Source: an uncultured Ruminococcus sp. (lineage in GTDB: Bacteria > Bacillota_A > Clostridia > Oscillospirales > Ruminococcaceae). Taken from it: DNA of 8,133 nt. Numbering within the stretch: position 1 is the first letter of the stretch; each line of letters starts with the position of its first letter. Made by a program: the position numbers and the translations under genes. Location of the stretch: assembly GCA_937880065.1 (NCBI GenBank), contig CALFMA010000010.1, positions 1-8,133 of the forward strand. Reading direction: 5' to 3'. The notes under the pieces were generated by a model. The model did no database searches, was not told where the DNA came from, and worked only from the letters and a program-made list of their open reading frames with translations. Below, piece by piece: positions 5,984-8,133 of the stretch.

Positions 5984-6661
5984 ATGCTTACAGATTATCA
6001 TTGCCACATACTGCCCGGAATTGACGACGGTGCAGAAAATACTGAAACATCCCTGAAAATGATTGAAATGATGAAAGAACAGGGGGTTGAGCGAATTGTA
6101 TCGACTTCCCATTTCTATTCTCACCGTGAAAAATCAGTTGCTGATTTCATTGCCAAAAGGCAGGCGGCGTTCAATAAAATAAAAAAGAAAATGGCAATAA
6201 AAAATGTTCTTCTCGGTGCGGAAGTTTCAATTGAACACGGCATATCGGAATTGCCCGATATTCAAAAACTTGCCATTGAGGGTACGAATATAATTCTGCT
6301 GGAATTGCCATACCGTCCATATGCAAAGTGGATGTCCGAGGAGATTTATAACATTGCCGCTGAATATAAACTTGTGGTAATGCTGGCACACGTTCATCGT
6401 TATCTGCCGTATTACTCAAAGGATGAAATTGAAACAATTCTCTCCACAGACGCAATTTTGCAGATTAACAACGAGGCATTCACAAGCTGGAAAGAAAAGA
6501 AAATTGCCAAGCGAGTAATGGCTGACAGTGACCGATTTGTATTCGGCAGCGACTCTCACAATACAGATTCACGCCGCCCGAATTGGGATATACTGCAAAA
6601 AAAGGCGAAAGCCGATGCAATAGAATTGTCAAACGGTATTCTTGACAAATACAAAAAGTAA
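5984..6661 (+). CDS. PHP-family protein-tyrosine phosphatase, CpsB/YwqE type, 225 aa
   Basis: This is a metal-dependent phosphatase of the PHP superfamily, expected to remove phosphate from the tyrosine tail of the kinase encoded just upstream. The metal ligands are in place: DYHCHILPGIDDG at the N-terminus (His6, His8, Asp14), TSHF with His43, GAEVS with Glu80, LAHVHRY with His136, and GSDSH with Asp190 and His192. The length (225 aa) is a little below the usual about 240-255 for CpsB. The start follows AAGAGG by seven bases. No signal peptide or TM segment is present, so it acts in the cytoplasm where the kinase tail lies. Nothing is missing from the active site. The next gene to the right is on the opposite strand, so no glycosyltransferases follow it as they would in a capsule locus. 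Confidence 0.92.
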   Translation: MLTDYHCHILPGIDDGAENTETSLKMIEMMKEQGVERIVSTSHFYSHREKSVADFIAKRQAAFNKIKKKMAIKNVLLGAEVSIEHGISELPDIQKLAIEGTNIILLELPYRPYAKWMSEEIYNIAAEYKLVVMLAHVHRYLPYYSKDEIETILSTDAILQINNEAFTSWKEKKIAKRVMADSDRFVFGSDSHNTDSRRPNWDILQKKAKADAIELSNGILDKYKK

Positions 6662-6691
6662 AGGGCATTTCTAAAGGGCATCTTTATGAAA

Positions 6692-6728
6692 AATCCGTCG
6701 GAGTTTAGTTCCGACGGATTCGTTTTTT
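6692..6728. terminator. Bidirectional intrinsic terminator
   Basis: AATCCGTCGGA (6692-6702) pairs perfectly with TCCGACGGATT (6710-6720) around a 7-base loop. TTTTTT follows on the + strand (6723-6728) and TTTTT follows on the minus strand (complement of 6688-6693). It ends the kinase-phosphatase unit from the left and the helicase-small protein unit from the right. Confidence 0.9.
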
Positions 6729-6837
6729 ATCCGAAAAATGGCATTAATATCACACCTGCAACCATAAGGAATACAAGGAGTAATACGAGTATTCTCAAAA
6801 CAATGGATTTTTTCTTCTTAGGTAATTCTTTTTTCAT
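6727..6837 (-). CDS. Small single-TM protein, 36 aa
   Basis: A short frame on the minus strand begins MKKELPKKKKSIVLRILVLL and continues with a further hydrophobic stretch ending MPFFG and a TAA. It has a strongly basic N-terminus followed by one transmembrane helix of about 22 residues, giving a predicted inner-side N-terminus. An AAGGAG site lies eight bases before the ATG and overlaps the stop codon of the helicase gene, so the two genes are probably translationally coupled. The stop codon lies at the edge of the terminator. I know of no function. The clean ribosome site, spacing and TM pattern make it a likely real gene despite its size. Confidence 0.68.
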   Translation of the reverse strand: MKKELPKKKKSIVLRILVLLLVFLMVAGVILMPFFG

Positions 6838-6849
6838 AGTGAACTCTCC

Positions 6850-7998
6850 TTAATGACGTTTTTTTGTTCGTCTGCGGCGGTCGGGAGTATAATCCCCGAA
6901 TACATCTGATTTTTTGCGGTTGCCGTATGCAGATTTTCTGCGGTCTGGCTTATTGCCCTTTTTGTCAAATCCACGGGCTTTATCTCTGCCCGATTTTTCC
7001 TTGAATGACTTGTCCTTGCCCGATGATTTTTCCTTTGAACCACCCTTATACAGCTTAACTTCAACCTTATTTCCGTTGATTTTCATTGAATTTGTGCTGT
7101 CGAGGATATAGTCCATTTCAGCTTCGGGAACTTCAACTGTTGTATGTGTATCGAAAATGTCGATTTTTCCGAAATCCTGCCCTGACATACCTGTTGCATC
7201 AACCAATGCACCAAGGATAAAGTTGGGAGCAATACGCTTATTTCTGCCTATGCTAAGGTCAATTTTAACTGTATCAGCACCTTTTCTGCCGCCCTTTTTC
7301 AGCGGCTTAGGCATATCAAATTCGGGAAGGCTTTCGATTTCCTTTGCAAGTCGGCTGCCGATAAGTCTTGCAGCGACTTCACGGTAGTCAATACCACGGG
7401 CAGCAAGACGCTCTAAAATATCGGTAATTTCCTCAGAAGCCTTTGGCATTTCCTCGATTTCACGGATTATAGCCTCAGTTTTGGCGGAGATTATATCCTC
7501 CTTATCGGGGAGAGGAAGTTCGGTTATAGTTGCCTTTGTATATCGTGCAATGTCTTTCAGGTCATACTGCTGACGGCGGCTTGTGATGAGTGTATATGCC
7601 GCACCTTTCTGACCAGCTCTGCCTGTTCTGCCTATTCTGTGAATGTAATATTCGTTATCCTGCGGCAAATCGTAGTTGAAAACAGCGTCAATTCCGCTTA
7701 CATCAATACCTCTTGCGGCTACATCGGTAGCAACGAGAACGGCAGTAGTTCTTGATTTAAAGCTGTTCATAACCTGAGTACGCTGGCTCTGCTTCATATC
7801 TCCGTGAAGTCCGACAGCCTTGAAGCCACCGCCTAAAAGGGCTTCGGTAAGCTCGTCAACCATTTTCTTCGTATTACAGAAAACCATTGAGGATTTCGGC
7901 TGATATGCGGCAAGAAGAAGCTTCAATGCGTCAGTTTTTCTGCCCATTGCAACCTCAAAGCAGAATTGCTGAATAAGGTCAACCGTTTTATATTTTGC
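6850..7998 (-). CDS. DEAD-box RNA helicase, C-terminal half only (5'-truncated)
   Basis: The gene encodes the second RecA domain and tail of an ATP-dependent RNA helicase. Numbered from the Met at 7947: motif IV SSMVFCNTKK (19-28), motif V VATDVAARGIDV (72-83), motif VI YYIHRIGRTGRAG (100-112), a DbpA/CsdA-type RNA-binding domain at about 226-300 (APNFILGALVDATGMSG, IDIF, VEVP), and a basic Lys/Arg/Ser/Gly tail to 365. The first RecA domain, with the Q motif, Walker A and DEAD box, is absent. Helicase-like sequence continues upstream of 7947 (AAKYKTVDLIQQFCFEVAMG), so that ATG is internal; the recognisable part stops at about 7985-8000, where the DNA changes character. A product would have no ATP-binding lobe. 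Such helicases remodel structured RNA in cold response, ribosome assembly and mRNA turnover. The 36-aa gene follows directly. Confidence 0.88.
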   Translation of the reverse strand, partial: AKYKTVDLIQQFCFEVAMGRKTDALKLLLAAYQPKSSMVFCNTKKMVDELTEALLGGGFKAVGLHGDMKQSQRTQVMNSFKSRTTAVLVATDVAARGIDVSGIDAVFNYDLPQDNEYYIHRIGRTGRAGQKGAAYTLITSRRQQYDLKDIARYTKATITELPLPDKEDIISAKTEAIIREIEEMPKASEEITDILERLAARGIDYREVAARLIGSRLAKEIESLPEFDMPKPLKKGGRKGADTVKIDLSIGRNKRIAPNFILGALVDATGMSGQDFGKIDIFDTHTTVEVPEAEMDYILDSTNSMKINGNKVEVKLYKGGSKEKSSGKDKSFKEKSGRDKARGFDKKGNKPDRRKSAYGNRKKSDVFGDYTPDRRRRTKKRH

Positions 7999-8010
7999 GG
8001 CAATTTTAAT
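7985..8010. other. Junction: helicase sequence ends, very AT-rich DNA begins
   Basis: To the left the DNA has the composition of the rest of the window and reads as helicase on the minus strand. To the right, by hand count, 8004-8133 has about 19 G or C in 130 bases, and reads as + strand genes. Both the helicase 5' half and the 5' end of the rightward gene are missing at this point. I see no clear terminal repeat or att-like duplication. Confidence 0.75.
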
Positions 8011-8107
8011 TGAAAAAAGAAAAGGTTTTACAATAAAAGATGTAATAAATAATGATATGAAAGAATTACCATTTATAAATAAAATATTTAAAAGGAGTAA
8101 AAAATGA
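8003..8107 (+). CDS. 3' end of an unknown gene, truncated at the junction
   Basis: The + frame reads ILIEKRKGFTIKDVINNDMK, then ELPFINKIFKRSKK, then TGA at 8105-8107. It looks like a genuine basic C-terminus: it ends in an ATGA overlap with the next start, and codon use is uniformly AT-rich. The left limit is approximate. The frame runs back to a stop at 7970, but that upstream part is antisense to the helicase. The ATG at 8057 has no good ribosome site. I do not recognise the family. Confidence 0.45.
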   Translation: MLIEKRKGFTIKDVINNDMKELPFINKIFKRSKK

Positions 8108-8133
8108 AAAAAATTGTAGAAGATTATAAAAAA
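8104..8133 (+). CDS. Start of a gene running off the right edge
   Basis: An AAAAGGAG site (8090-8097) lies six bases before ATG at 8104. The frame begins MKKIVEDYKK and leaves the window. The ATG overlaps the TGA of the preceding frame (ATGA), a usual sign of an operon. Ten residues are too few to name it. Confidence 0.6.
   Translation, partial: MKKIVEDYKK

Noticed and set aside
6850..7947. Complete helicase gene starting at ATG 7947
   Set aside because: Helicase-like residues continue in frame upstream of that Met, no ribosome site precedes it, and the whole first RecA domain would be missing.
8003..8133. Continuation of the helicase frame through the AT-rich segment on the minus strand
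   Set aside because: The minus frame stays open, but its translation is a Phe/Leu/Ile-rich string unlike a RecA domain, while the plus strand shows a coherent gene end, ribosome site and start.

Overview
The window looks like chromosomal DNA from a Ruminococcus-like member of the Clostridia (Oscillospiraceae). The evidence is a Thr-rich linker followed by a Ruminococcus-style dockerin at the left end, low-GC Gram-positive promoters and AGGAGG-like ribosome sites, and a single-chain Wzz/BY-kinase with a PHP-type (Firmicute) tyrosine phosphatase. No tRNA, rRNA, CRISPR array or transposase gene was seen.

Layout. (1) 1-756: 3' part of a secreted dockerin protein, running in from the left edge. 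(2) 757-914: an imperfect 158-bp inverted repeat that looks like a MITE, abutting the dockerin stop codon. (3) 914-1126: the C-terminal third of a YgjP/DUF45 zinc-metallopeptidase, whose homology begins where the inverted repeat ends. (4) 1150-1196: a bidirectional terminator. (5) 1206-2498 (-): a 430-aa protein with an Imm26-like region. (6) 2499-2670: divergent promoters, both close to consensus, with a 10-bp operator-like inverted repeat at the rightward start site. (7) 2671-4192: a winged-helix regulator overlapping an alpha/beta hydrolase, one operon. (8) 4261-6661: a consensus promoter, a leader with an AT palindrome, a fused Wzz/BY-kinase, a short hairpin and a CpsB-type phosphatase. 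Together these last two form a phosphorylation/dephosphorylation pair of the sort that controls capsule or exopolysaccharide chain length, here without any glycosyltransferase genes in view. (9) 6692-6728: a bidirectional terminator. (10) 6727-6837 (-): a 36-aa single-TM protein directly downstream of (11) 6850-~7998 (-), a DEAD-box RNA helicase that has only its C-terminal half. (12) about 7985-8010: a sharp junction into very AT-rich DNA that carries, on the + strand, the 3' end of one gene and the start of the next.

The strongest points for follow-up are the MITE-like element with the gene remnant attached to it, and the right-hand junction where two genes are cut simultaneously. The junction is either a real rearrangement or insertion boundary, or a contig join that does not exist in the cell. 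The divergent Imm26-like/regulator/hydrolase cluster is the best candidate for an undescribed small system, but its function cannot be read from the sequence alone.
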